The notes under the pieces were generated by a model. It saw only the letters and a program-made list of their open reading frames with translations. It was not told the DNA's origin and did not search any database. A stretch of 23,885 bases of DNA from the NCBI GenBank assembly GCA_005879655.1, contig VBJK01000450.1:1-23885 (forward strand), given 5' to 3'. A program made the position numbers and the translations under genes. This document shows, in pieces, positions 16,239 through 23,885 of the stretch (positions are counted from its first letter, which is position 1; every line of letters begins with the position of its first letter). This DNA is from Chloroflexota bacterium (GTDB taxonomy: Bacteria; Chloroflexota; Ktedonobacteria; Ktedonobacterales; Ktedonobacteraceae).

Positions 16239-17864
16239 TTATGGATTAAGCGATGGGTTATGCAATCGCTCCCTGAGTTGCTGCACATAGAGACTGTCAG
16301 GTTGGAGCGCTTGTCCCGGTGAGACGATCACACCCTGTGGTTCCGCACTGGTCTGACTTGTACCCTGGCAGCCAAATGCCCAGTTGTGGGCCGTTGGTGG
16401 GTTCTCCACCAGATAGTCTTTTGTGACGCAGTTCCATAACACGTCATTGGCAGCTGACCAGCCCTGGCCAGAACCAAAATTGCCCCGGTTTTGTAAAGCC
16501 AAGTGCCCATTGGCAATGCTCATATTATCAAAAAGCGTTCCCGTCCCCCAGCGCTGGTGCGGTGCCCCATCAATGCGGGAAGTCGCCTCGGCGCTACATT
16601 TATAGAAGACATCTGGTCCCGCTGTCAAGGCTTGCGTGACCCAGGCATGGATAGGAAAACCTGTCACCTTACAGTATTCAATCAAGCTTTGCTGACCCGA
16701 AATGTTGAACGCGGCGGGAGCATCACGCTTTTCCTGTGGCACCACGACATCAAGGCTTTGCGAGTGCGTAATCGTGACCCATTTTGCCAATCCTCCAATA
16801 CTCATCCCATTGCCGTAGTGGTGAATGATGACATTATTGACCCAGCCATTCTCGACGGCCTCAATGCTCACAAATGAAGATTTGTGATAGCCTGCGTCGG
16901 ATGCGTAGTTCGGCGTGCTGGTGACAGCAATTGCATCGCTACTCAAGTTCTCTATCCCTGTCTGGCTGATCCGCCCAGGAAAGGTATACTTCCAGACTGT
17001 GGCATCGGTATAGTCGTGTTCTAGAGCATTGGTCAGGGGAGCATCAATAGTGATCTGTTGTCCATTGACGGCGGTGATGATGCGGTCAAACAACAGTCCC
17101 GGGCCAGGTTGCCATTGGCGAGGAATGCCACCATTTTTACGGGGAGGGATACGGTCCATGCCGATGGCGTGTATCCATGCAGCAGTCGTCGGTCGCTGGA
17201 CGATTATATGGTCGCCAACTGCAAGCCCGCTGGTACTATCCACCTTGAATGTGCGCGCGCCGACCGGAACGTAGGCATCGGTGACGTGGTGAACGGAGCC
17301 ATCGTGTTGCCAGGTACCATCGCCTCCCACCTTGACCAGGGTATGTGGCTGTCCCTGTGCCAGCAGTATGGTCCCACCTGATCCACTTCCCGCGCCGCGT
17401 AGCACGACCCCACTCGTCTTGATCGCCAGGGTTCCGCTAATACGGTAAGTTCCCGCAGTGAGCATAACGGCTCCGCGTATGCCCTGCCCATTGGGCGTCA
17501 ATTTGCCCGCTTGATCGAGCGCCTGCTGAATGCGAGAGGTATCATCCCCGGTACTCTGCGGGTTGAGTGTAAACCGCGTGGCAACATTGGGTAGGGGTAC
17601 ACCACCGCCACCATAGCCGACAGAGGAGAAGTCTGGAATCTTGTTGCCCTGTGCATCCTGTCCATAGACCAGCTGGCCGTTGACTATTTGTAGCCATGAC
17701 ACTGCATTCTGCGTAGACTGGACCGTTGCGGTTGGCGTAGGAGAGGAATCGGCCTTTCCTAGAAAAGAGCAACTACTGACTAATAAGGCAATGAACAGAA
17801 GTCCTGTGTAACTCAGGTGTTTTGATGTAATAGCTAACTTAGCTGTTGTATTTGCTTGTCTCAT
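16239..17864 (-). CDS. right-handed beta-helix (pectate-lyase-fold) lipoprotein
   Basis: This is a 541-residue secreted protein with a lipoprotein signal: a hydrophobic segment GLLFIALLVSS and a lipobox cysteine at about residue 32 (LVSSC), followed by a Ser/Thr/Pro linker (SPTPTATVQST). The body resembles the pectin-lyase fold: DDTSRIQQALDQAG, GAVMLTAGTYRISGTLAIKTSGVVLRGAG, VENGWVNNVIIHHYGNGMSIGG, then repeated strand-turn segments to the end. Proteins of this fold bind or cleave polysaccharides at the cell surface; no catalytic set can be assigned with confidence. The start at 17864 has AAGGG about nine bases upstream. It lies upstream of a small membrane protein and a sugar-sensing pair on the same strand, which fits a surface polysaccharide role, though this is inference. 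Confidence 0.85.
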   Translation of the reverse strand: MRQANTTAKLAITSKHLSYTGLLFIALLVSSCSFLGKADSSPTPTATVQSTQNAVSWLQIVNGQLVYGQDAQGNKIPDFSSVGYGGGGVPLPNVATRFTLNPQSTGDDTSRIQQALDQAGKLTPNGQGIRGAVMLTAGTYRISGTLAIKTSGVVLRGAGSGSGGTILLAQGQPHTLVKVGGDGTWQHDGSVHHVTDAYVPVGARTFKVDSTSGLAVGDHIIVQRPTTAAWIHAIGMDRIPPRKNGGIPRQWQPGPGLLFDRIITAVNGQQITIDAPLTNALEHDYTDATVWKYTFPGRISQTGIENLSSDAIAVTSTPNYASDAGYHKSSFVSIEAVENGWVNNVIIHHYGNGMSIGGLAKWVTITHSQSLDVVVPQEKRDAPAAFNISGQQSLIEYCKVTGFPIHAWVTQALTAGPDVFYKCSAEATSRIDGAPHQRWGTGTLFDNMSIANGHLALQNRGNFGSGQGWSAANDVLWNCVTKDYLVENPPTAHNWAFGCQGTSQTSAEPQGVIVSPGQALQPDSLYVQQLRERLHNPSLNP

Positions 17865-17994
17865 GTGAATTTGCCCTTACTGCAAAAGTAACTTTCCAGC
17901 AGTATAGCACGTAGAAAATATTAAATACAACAATATCTTGTTCATCTTAGTCTGCTACACTTTATATGAGGGTAGAAGAAGAAAAATATATAAA

Positions 17995-18018
17995 GCTAGT
18001 TTTCATGAGAAAACTAGC
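17995..18018 (-). terminator. terminator downstream of the rpn-like gene
   Basis: A perfect ten-base stem (GCTAGTTTTC at 17995-18004 with GAAAACTAGC at 18009-18018) has a four-base loop. On the minus strand it is followed by TTTATATATTTTTC, a U-rich tail, as expected for a rho-independent terminator about 90 bases after the rpn-like gene. Confidence 0.75.
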
Positions 18019-18048
18019 CAGCCAGAGCAGTAACAGGCCATTCAGCGA

Positions 18049-18092
18049 ACATGCCGAAGTTTCTCAACTTGTACAGAGAAAATTCGGCATGT
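18049..18092. repeat. long interrupted inverted repeat
   Basis: The outer arms ACATGCCGAA (18049-18058) and TTCGGCATGT (18083-18092) pair perfectly. After one mismatch the inner arms TTTCTC and GAGAAA extend the stem around a ten-base loop. It sits just after the rpn-like gene, before its terminator. It may be a second 3' structure or the end of a small repeat element. Confidence 0.65.
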
Positions 18093-18107
18093 CTTATGAA
18101 GATGTCG

Positions 18108-19061
18108 TTATGCCGTCATCCCCCGCAACAGTTTGCGTGCGCTCTCCTCGTCCGGTGCAACAATCAAACGCTGCATGAGCGTATCTAATTCGCTTGGAAC
18201 ATGCAGACGCGAGACACGTTTCTGTGCCAGGCTCACTAGTGAAGGAAAACGGCACTGCACAATCTTGACAATTGCCTCCTGTAAGCCTTCAGCTTTGCCT
18301 TCGGCTTTACTTCTGGCCACGAGTTTTTCGCCTTCAGCTCTGCCTTCAGCTTTGCCTTCGGCTTTACTTCTGGCGACAAGCTTTTTGACTTCAGGCATAG
18401 TTTCGATAAACCAATCGCGTTCGTATTGCATGAATAATACCTCCGAGACGACTCTTTTGTGGGTTTTAGAAACAGTTTTTGATTGTTGTAAGATACGGTA
18501 GAAACGTGCTAAATGGTGACGAAGTTGTTACAGAGAGTAATAGTCTCTCATCTGACGAATAGCTGAAATCAGCAATAGTGCATCAGCATGTATCATAGCA
18601 GGCAGAAATGTATACATATAGATAGCTTGCTCACGTATGTATTCACGAGCATCTTGTTGACAGAGCATGATAGCTCGATAATGAAACGTGAGTAGTACCT
18701 CGTCTGCACATTTCTCCTCGTATGGTGGCTCTGGGACATGCATGGCAAACGGATAGAGTACGACAGATACTACTGGTAGTTCGTATTTGGCATGCAGTCC
18801 GACGTGATATTGCAACATACGGTAATGCATTTTGCTGTCACTCTTGGTCTGTAGCTCCACATTCATGATCTGAGGGTGCCCTCGGTACACTACATAGTAT
18901 ACCAGATCTGCTCTGAGCGTTGAGCGATCCAACTCGATGTTTTTATCGTTTTTCAAGAGCAGCTGTGTACCGGGTACCAAGTGGGGCAGAATTTTGTCCG
19001 CTTCGTTACCAAAGAGGGATTTTAAGGTCGTATCATACTCCTGTGCCTGTGGTGCGTGCAT
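18108..19061 (-). pseudogene. Rpn-family PD-(D/E)XK nuclease/transposase-like gene, split by an in-frame stop
   Basis: The 954-base frame encodes one 317-codon protein except for a TAA at codon 178 (18528-18530). Before it, residues 1-177 hold the PD-(D/E)XK-like core: Asp52 in RADLVYYVVYRG and Glu69/Gln71 in IMNVELQTKSD. After the stop the same frame continues for 32 codons (QLRHHLARFYRILQQSKTV and on) to MQYERDWFIETMPEVKKL and a C-terminal tail with the duplicated segment LVARSKAEGKAEG, typical of this family. A single base change (for example CAA or GAA to TAA) would restore it. Relatives are Rpn proteins (recombination-promoting nucleases), often high-copy in Ktedonobacteria-like genomes. 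A free-standing C-terminal part could start at ATG 18431 with GGAGG about 11 bases upstream. Its function here is uncertain. Confidence 0.85.
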
Positions 19062-19245
19062 CTTCTTTCATGCATCCTCTCTTCCATATGGTATTGTGAG
19101 ATGGGGGTTATGCGGCAACCATGGTGTGAGTCTGGTGTGCTCTACCCGCCTGAGATCCCCTCACTCTATGTAATACCGATGACAGCGCAAAAAGCGGAAA
19201 AGAATTCCTGGGGAAGAGAGTTTTTCTTTATTCTGCTGTGCAGAG

Positions 19246-19797
19246 TTACGCAGCAGTCAACAAGCGTTTCAGTGCATCCTCATAAGCCGTATAAGCATAA
19301 CGTCCCAACAGTACAAACATCACCTGTTGCAGACTCGTTGGCTGTTTGATGTGATTGATGATCGTGCTCAGTGCAATGGGGGCAGCCTCGTCCAGCGGAT
19401 AACCGTAAGCGCCAGTGCTGATGGATGGGAAGGCAATGCTCTTAAGTTGGTACTGCTCCGCCAGAGCAAGACAGGTTTGATAGGTACTGGTGAGCAGAGC
19501 TGCCTCGTTGCCCTGCCCATAATAGATCGGACCAACGGCGTGGAAGATGTATTGCGCCTTAAGCCGTCCTGCTCTAGTGGCAACTGCACTACCTGTAGCA
19601 CAGCCACCGATCTTGCGGCACTCCTCCATAATACTGGGGCCACCTGCATCGTGAATCGCACCATCTACTCCACCACCGCCTGCTAATGCACGATTTGCAG
19701 CATTCACAAGCGCATCGGCCTCAACTTCCACAATATTCCCTTGTAGCAGGGTAAGAGTGACGCCATTGATGATATGCGTTGACGTGAAAGGTTTCAT
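19246..19797 (-). CDS. macro-domain protein (ADP-ribose or O-acetyl-ADP-ribose hydrolase type)
   Basis: This is a 183-residue single macro domain. The ADP-ribose-binding features are visible: LLQGNIVEVEADALVNAANRAL (Asn32 and Asn35), the glycine-rich loop AGGGGVDGAIHDAGG and the second loop SISTGAYGYPLDEAA. In the MacroD/YmdB group these residues bind ADP-ribose and remove O-acetyl or protein-linked ADP-ribose. The start at 19797 is chosen because AAGGA lies about seven to nine bases before it; a frame extending to 19854 reads through a hairpin. The gene follows the HU gene on the same strand, 126 bases away, with a strong inverted repeat between them. The protein is probably cytoplasmic, and the frame is intact. 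Confidence 0.9.
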   Translation of the reverse strand: MKPFTSTHIINGVTLTLLQGNIVEVEADALVNAANRALAGGGGVDGAIHDAGGPSIMEECRKIGGCATGSAVATRAGRLKAQYIFHAVGPIYYGQGNEAALLTSTYQTCLALAEQYQLKSIAFPSISTGAYGYPLDEAAPIALSTIINHIKQPTSLQQVMFVLLGRYAYTAYEDALKRLLTAA

Positions 19798-19820
19798 CGT
19801 GTTTTCCTTAATAATGTTGA

Positions 19821-19883
19821 TAGCCCCTGTAGTGTCAGTAGGAGGGGGGCGCATTCACCCTCGAACGTGACTAACAGGGGCTA
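19821..19883 (-). terminator. imperfect hairpin between HU and macro-domain genes
   Basis: TAGCCCCTGT (19821-19830) pairs with ACAGGGGCTA (19874-19883), and the pairing continues inward imperfectly (GTGTCA against TGAC). It lies 41 bases after the HU stop. Only weakly U-rich sequence follows on the minus strand, so it may end HU transcripts or set the level of the downstream macro gene. Confidence 0.5.
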
Positions 19884-19923
19884 AACTCTGCTAGCAGTGA
19901 GAATAGTTCACATTCTTAAACGA

Positions 19924-20262
19924 CTACGATTCTTTTTTGAGAACGGCTTCTGAGAGTTCTTTGCCCGGATAGAAGCGTACACGTTCTTTGGCTGGCACCT
20001 GGATGCGCTCGTTTTGATTGCGTGGGTTGACTCCGTTACGTGCAGCGCTCACGCGCACCTTAAAAGAGCCAAAACCTACCAGACGTACCTCGTCACCATT
20101 CTCAAGGGCTTCACGAATGGCATCCAGTGTTGCTTCCAACACTACTGATGCCTCTTTTTGCGTAAGTTTCGCTTGTTTGGCAATGCGCTTAGATAGCTCC
20201 TGCCGACCAATGGTAGTATGAGCTTCGGCTGTTTTTTCTTCGGTTATGTTTTCTTCGGTCAT
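19924..20262 (-). CDS. HU/IHF family DNA-binding protein
   Basis: This is a 112-residue nucleoid protein. After an acidic/Thr-rich extension of about 17 residues (MTEENITEEKTAEAHTT) it follows the family pattern: GRQELSKRIAKQAKLTQKEASVVLEATLDAI for the helical dimer base, GDEVRLVGFGSFKVRVSAARNGVNPRN with the signature GFGSF and the arm RNGVNPRNQNERIQVPA, which inserts into the DNA minor groove (tip Pro in NPRN), and the C-terminal helix PGKELSEAVLKK. It bends and compacts DNA. The start at 20262 has AAGGAGG about ten bases upstream. It is divergent from the rsmH cluster, with about 500 bases between. The short N-terminal extension is unlike E. coli HU. Confidence 0.95.
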   Translation of the reverse strand: MTEENITEEKTAEAHTTIGRQELSKRIAKQAKLTQKEASVVLEATLDAIREALENGDEVRLVGFGSFKVRVSAARNGVNPRNQNERIQVPAKERVRFYPGKELSEAVLKKES

Positions 20263-20675
20263 GGATTAAGAATCCTCCTTAACAACATGCGACGCAAGCC
20301 GCTGTTGAGTCCCACGGTAACATTATTGGGCCTGCAGAGCGGCACGGCAACCTCACTGCCGATTAGGAGTATAGCACGCGTATTTGAGGAATACAAGTGT
20401 TCCCCTATCGCTCACAAATTCAAAACCTATTTAGCTCCGCTCCCTAGGCTGGCTGAACGCATATTTGCGTCGGAAAAATTGGCCTCTAGAGCCGTCTGCT
20501 GAACAACCGCCCTCTTCGACTAATTCGCACTACTGAGTATCGAATAAGATCATCTATTGCGTGATATTGCTCAACTTTTCCCTCGTGACGTAGGGGTTCA
20601 ACGTATAATAAGGGTCAATGTGCTTATATGCTCGTATAACTTCTATTACACAACTGCTATGGACTGAGATAGTAG
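20263..20675. other. intergenic region between HU and the rsmH cluster
   Basis: This stretch of about 410 bases has no convincing gene. It should carry the HU promoter on the minus strand. A TATAAT hexamer at 20604-20609 on the plus strand has only a poor -35 partner. Short GC-rich pairings near 20338-20362 (CGGCACGGCA, CTCACTGCCG) were noted but are not clearly functional. Confidence 0.4.
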
Positions 20676-20720
20676 TTATCCACAACTTATCCACCATACT
20701 GACAAAAATTGGTGGATAAG
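20676..20720. promoter_or_regulatory. cluster of three DnaA-box-like sites
   Basis: TTATCCACA at 20676-20684 is a perfect match to the common DnaA box. TTATCCACC follows at 20688-20696 and again on the opposite strand at 20711-20719. The last two also form a perfect ten-base inverted repeat (CTTATCCACC with GGTGGATAAG). They sit about 30 to 70 bases upstream of the rsmH promoter, so DnaA could influence the division cluster. They could instead be a hairpin with no DnaA role. Confidence 0.5.
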
Positions 20721-20745
20721 GCTCTTTTCCGATATGCCAGGTAAG

Positions 20746-20772
20746 TGTTACAATGTGGTGGGGGAAAGTGGG
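20746..20772 (+). promoter_or_regulatory. extended -10 promoter with MraZ-type GTGGG repeats upstream of rsmH
   Basis: TGTTACAAT at 20746-20754 fits an extended -10 element (TGn plus TACAAT). Just after it are two direct GTGGG repeats (20758-20762 and 20768-20772) separated by five bases, the arrangement known for MraZ binding in front of division clusters. Transcription would begin around 20761, so MraZ bound here would block it. This places the rsmH start codon downstream, at 20799. No mraZ gene lies between the promoter and rsmH. Confidence 0.5.
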
Positions 20773-20798
20773 GCACAGAATACCCTTTTAAAACTTCA

Positions 20799-21773
20799 AT
20801 GAATAGTGAGCGTACTCAACATGTGTCGGTCATGCTGAATGAGGTGTTACACTATCTTCAGCCCAGGCCTGGCGGACATTATATCGATGCCACAGTAGGT
20901 GGTGGTGGACACACAGCTGCACTGCTTGAACGGTCTTCACCTGATGGTCGGGTGCTAGGACTGGATGCCGATGTTCAGGCTTTAGCTCGTGTGGGGGAGC
21001 GTCTTGCTCGCTATGTCGATAGCGGGCGCTTAATCCTCGTCCATGCAAACTTCGCTGAACTGACCCGTGTGGTTGACGAGGTCGGCTTTGTCTCTGTACA
21101 GGGTGCTCTGTTGGACCTTGGCTTCTCGTCGGATCAAATGGATGATCCTGCACGCGGGTTCTCCTTTAGCGCCGATGGTCCTCTGGATATGCGTCTTGAT
21201 CAGTCACTGACTGTCTCTGCCGCTGACTTGGTGAACAGCGCCAGTGAGCAGGATCTGGCAGAGATCTTCTGGCGTAATGGTGAAGAGACGCGCTCTCGCC
21301 ACATAGCGCGGCGCATCGTGCGTGAACGGGTGAAGGGGCCAATTACCAGGACATCTCAACTGGCAAGCATAGCGGCGGCTGGCGTTCCCTATAAGAAGTC
21401 AGGGGCAATTCATCCAGCGACACGGGTTTTTCAAGCGTTGCGTATTGAGGTTAATCGCGAGTTGGAAAAGCTGGCAACAGTGCTTCCACAGCTCTTGGAG
21501 CTTCTCACGAGAACAAGCGGGCGTGAGGCTGCTGGCCGCATGGCGCTTATCGCATTTCATTCTTTGGAGGACCGGATCGTTAAAGATTTTCTGCGGCGCG
21601 AGGCAACGGATTGCTTGTGCCCACCTCGTGTACCCGTCTGCATTTGTGGTCATAAGGCGCGCTTACGTGTCTTGACGCCAAAGCCAGTGGTACCCACTGC
21701 GTCGGAGGTTGAGTTTAATCCTCGTGCCCGTAGTGCCAAACTGCGGGTCGCTGAAGTAGTTGTGGATGCGTAG
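20799..21773 (+). CDS. rsmH: 16S rRNA (cytosine-1402-N4)-methyltransferase
   Basis: RsmH (MraW) methylates N4 of C1402 in the decoding centre of 16S rRNA using S-adenosylmethionine. The N-terminus HVSVMLNEVLHYL, the SAM-binding loop YIDATVGGGGHTAALL and VLGLDADVQAL, GALLDLGFSSDQMDDPARGFSF, VFQALRIEVNREL and IAFHSLEDRIVKDFL are all family hallmarks. It also keeps the Cys-rich stretch CLCPPRVPVCICG. The length of 324 residues is normal and the frame is intact. The ATG at 20799 is chosen over an in-frame GTG at 20745 because the promoter -10 element overlaps that GTG. No good ribosome site precedes 20799, so initiation may be weak or short-leader. It is the first gene of a division/cell-wall cluster, followed 79 bases later by ftsL. 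Confidence 0.96.
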   Translation: MNSERTQHVSVMLNEVLHYLQPRPGGHYIDATVGGGGHTAALLERSSPDGRVLGLDADVQALARVGERLARYVDSGRLILVHANFAELTRVVDEVGFVSVQGALLDLGFSSDQMDDPARGFSFSADGPLDMRLDQSLTVSAADLVNSASEQDLAEIFWRNGEETRSRHIARRIVRERVKGPITRTSQLASIAAAGVPYKKSGAIHPATRVFQALRIEVNRELEKLATVLPQLLELLTRTSGREAAGRMALIAFHSLEDRIVKDFLRREATDCLCPPRVPVCICGHKARLRVLTPKPVVPTASEVEFNPRARSAKLRVAEVVVDA

Positions 21774-21852
21774 TTACGCAATCTGTTGCGCTTCTATCCA
21801 TGCAGTGATGAACATGTTGTTGCAATGTCAGCATCTCGAAGGAACGTAGCGT

Positions 21853-22278
21853 ATGTATAAGCTGAAAGAGCATAAAGCTACTGTGCAGAGCGCACAGCTC
21901 ACACCAGAAGGACCTGTTCTGGCCGTCAAACGCCGCCGACAACTCCACCCATCTTTTTTCCACATGGGACCAGTCGCTCTCAGCATCACGAGCGTCCTGT
22001 TGATAGGCTTGATGGCCGTGCTATATCTGAGCCAGCTCGGTCAGGCCGTCTCGGCTAATCAGCAGCTTCAGGACATACATGCACAAACCACGGAACTTAA
22101 CCGCAACAATCAGGACCTGGTGAACGCTATTACCCACGAACGCTCACCAGCCAATCTTGCAGCGCAAGCACAAAAGATGTGATTGGTGCCTGCCGATGCT
22201 AAAAGTGTGCAGATCTTAGTTGTACCGCACTTGCAAATGATGCCCAACCAGGATGATCAACCGATTAAACCTTATTAG
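21853..22278 (+). pseudogene. ftsL: FtsL-like division protein, interrupted by an in-frame TGA
   Basis: This is a small bitopic protein in the ftsL position between rsmH and ftsI. A basic cytoplasmic tail (VKRRRQ) is followed by a membrane helix at about residues 39-60 (VALSITSVLLIGLMAVLYL) and a coiled-coil stretch (ANQQLQDIHAQTTELNRNNQDLVNAI), the FtsL pattern. A TGA at 22180 stops it after 109 residues (AAQAQKM). The same frame then continues for 31 codons (LVPADAKSVQILVVPHLQM and on) to a TAG at 22276. That extension looks like the normal C-terminus, so a GGA-to-TGA change is likely. The short form would keep the membrane and coiled-coil parts. AAGGA lies about nine bases before the ATG. 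Assignment rests on position and topology, as sequence conservation in FtsL is low. Confidence 0.72.
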
Positions 22279-22326
22279 AAGAGAGAGTACTAGCCCACAA
22301 GCGGGCCTGTATACGGGAGGCGTGAG

Positions 22327-23885
22327 ATGAGTATAGAGCTGGAAAGAGCGCGTAAGCGGCAAATGCTCATCTTCTTGCTGGTCTGTTCAGCTATGCTAGG
22401 CTTGTTAGGACGGCTGTATTACTGGCAGGTGGTGCGCTCGGCTGATCTTACGCATCTGGCGACTAACGAGCATATTCGGAATTTGCTGGTAAATGCACCA
22501 CGTGGCCGCACCAGTTCGCAATCGATCATGCTGATGCTGATGAAGCTAAGGACGAGTTGGCACGGCTAGTACAGCGTTTGCATCAGGTCTTGCCCTCGGT
22601 TTCGGAGGAGAAATTATCTCAACTTTTTTCTTCACAGGTAGCTGCCATACGCATCGCCGTTGCTATCGAACCGGCTCAGAGTGAGCAGTTACGCAAACTG
22701 CATTTGCCAGATACCTTTTTGGAGCCGCGTCCACTACGTGTTTATCCCAATGCTGATTTAGCGGCACAGGTCCTCGGTTACGTGCAGCAAGATGGCGGGG
22801 GGATCTATGGCATTGAGGCCGCATATGACAAACTGTTAGCCGGAAGACCAGGCAGTTTTACTGCCGAGCGCGATCTGAATGGCAATCCTCTAACAGTTGG
22901 AGCTAGCTCTAATGATCCAGCTGTGCCAGGTACGAACCTGACACTGACGCTTGATAGCTCGCTGCAATATCTGATACAGACCGCATTAGCAGCACAAATC
23001 AAACAAACACAAGCGCAGGGTGGCACGGTCGTTGTCGTCAATGTGCATACGGGTGCCATTGTGGCAATGGCAGGTGAGCCGACCTTTGATCCCAATACAT
23101 ACGGCCACTATTTTGAGCGCATGGGCTGTCTGGGTACAGAGCGAGTGTATCTCAATCCAGCCCTCTCCTGTGCGTATGAGCCAGGTTCTACCATGAAATC
23201 TGTGACGATGGCCGCAGCGCTTGACCAGGGGCTGATAACGCCAGAGCAGAAGCTGAGTGACCCTGGCTATATAACTTTTCCTGATGCGCTGATGGTGACA
23301 AATTGGGAGAATAAAGGGTATGGCATGGAGACGATGACGGGTGTGCTGGAACACTCTGCAAATGTGGGGGCTGCTTATGTAGCGCACGACCTTTTGAAGG
23401 CGAAGCTTTTCTATCGCTATCTCCAATCCTTCGGTTTTGCTCAGTCCACGGGTATCGGCAGTGTGGAGGAAATAGGATATTATCTTTCTCCTGATGATGC
23501 CAGATGGACGCCTACCGACCTGACGCGACAGGCTTTTGGCCAAGCCATCAGAGTGACTCCATTGCAGGTGGCGATGGCTTATCAGGCTATAGCAAATGGG
23601 GGTGTCTTATTACGTCCTTATGTGGTGGCGGCTAGCGACGACAATGGGAAAGTTGTCAAGACACAGTCGCACGTTGTCCGACGTGTTATTAGTACACAGG
23701 CTGCGCGGTTATTAACGGGTATGCTGGTAGATACCGCGAATTATAACCAGCAAGCTACACTAGCGGGATATAGTGTTGCAGTCAAAACGGGGACTGCCAC
23801 AACGCAAGGAATTGCAGATGATCAGACGGAGGCTTCGATGGCTGGTTTTCTGCCAGCGTCAGATCCGCAGTTTGTGATCCTGGTA
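22327..23885 (+). pseudogene. ftsI: penicillin-binding protein 2/3 (FtsI-type), disrupted near N-terminus; partial at right edge
   Basis: This is a class B penicillin-binding protein, a transpeptidase that cross-links septal peptidoglycan. The start at 22327 has GGGAGG seven bases upstream and gives a cytoplasmic tail, a membrane helix (MLIFLLVCSAMLGLLG) and the family motif NAPRGR. There the frame breaks: the usual continuation (a D-x-x-G-x-x-LA block) is missing, and coding resumes in another frame with QFAIDHADADEAKDEL at about 22512. It is open from there to the window end. The catalytic motifs are all in the second part: STMK (in YEPGSTMKSV), SAN (in EHSANVG) and KTGT (in VAVKTGTATTQ). 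The missing piece is about 20 to 25 residues. The first frame ends at 22569. If the break is real, the enzyme would lose its anchor link. Confidence 0.92.

Noticed and set aside
691..23885. Translational bypassing or programmed frameshifting to join the broken frames
   Set aside because: Those mechanisms skip or shift extra sequence, whereas here coding sequence is missing from the DNA, and no slippery motif is apparent at the joins.

Overview
The window looks like chromosome from a member of the Chloroflexota, most likely the class Ktedonobacteria. This is an inference from protein flavour (Chloroflexota-type NuoB/NuoD and PPDK, an Rpn-family protein with a KAEG-repeat tail, a Tat/lipoprotein-rich gene set), a GC content near 50% and many small intergenic repeats. 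No rRNA, tRNA or complete CRISPR array was found.

Layout. 1-1844 (minus): acyl-CoA catabolism pair, a broken acyl-CoA dehydrogenase followed by a phosphotransferase of the ACAD10/11 type that runs off the left edge. 2292-4188 (plus): a minimal complex I pair, nuoB-nuoD, with a possible nuoA stub and a terminator. 4397-7254 (minus): a small Tat-signal protein, a DUF4331 protein without its own signal, and an unassigned conserved protein, separated by a 21-bp tandem repeat and a single CRISPR-repeat-like sequence. 7562-10260 (minus): pyruvate phosphate dikinase, broken by an internal out-of-frame deletion. 10382-10921 (minus): HEPN-like protein. 11313-12494 (plus): thiolase. 12631-15574 (minus): a sugar-type periplasmic binding protein followed directly by a Cache-type sensor histidine kinase, with no transporter genes. 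15859-17864 (minus): a small membrane protein and a beta-helix lipoprotein. 18108-19061 (minus): an Rpn/PD-(D/E)XK gene split by one in-frame stop. 19246-20262 (minus): macro-domain protein and HU. 20676-23885 (plus): DnaA-like boxes, an extended -10 promoter with MraZ-type repeats, then rsmH, ftsL and ftsI of the division/cell-wall cluster.

The most striking pattern is the number of damaged reading frames of a similar kind. The ACAD, ppdK and ftsI genes each lack an internal segment of very roughly 15 to 30 codons, with a frame change at the junction, while both flanks are well conserved. The rpn and ftsL genes each carry one in-frame stop with clearly coding sequence on both sides. Neighbours such as nuoB, nuoD, the thiolase, the kinase, the DUF4331 gene and rsmH look intact. 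Either the sequence has consensus or assembly errors, or this genome is accumulating real short deletions, even in a division cluster. This should be resolved before the frames are trusted.

Other candidates for new biology are the Tat mini-protein/DUF4331 pair (possible hitchhiker export), the binding protein-kinase pair (possible transporter-independent sugar sensor), and the rsmH control region combining DnaA-like and MraZ-like sites without mraZ beside it.
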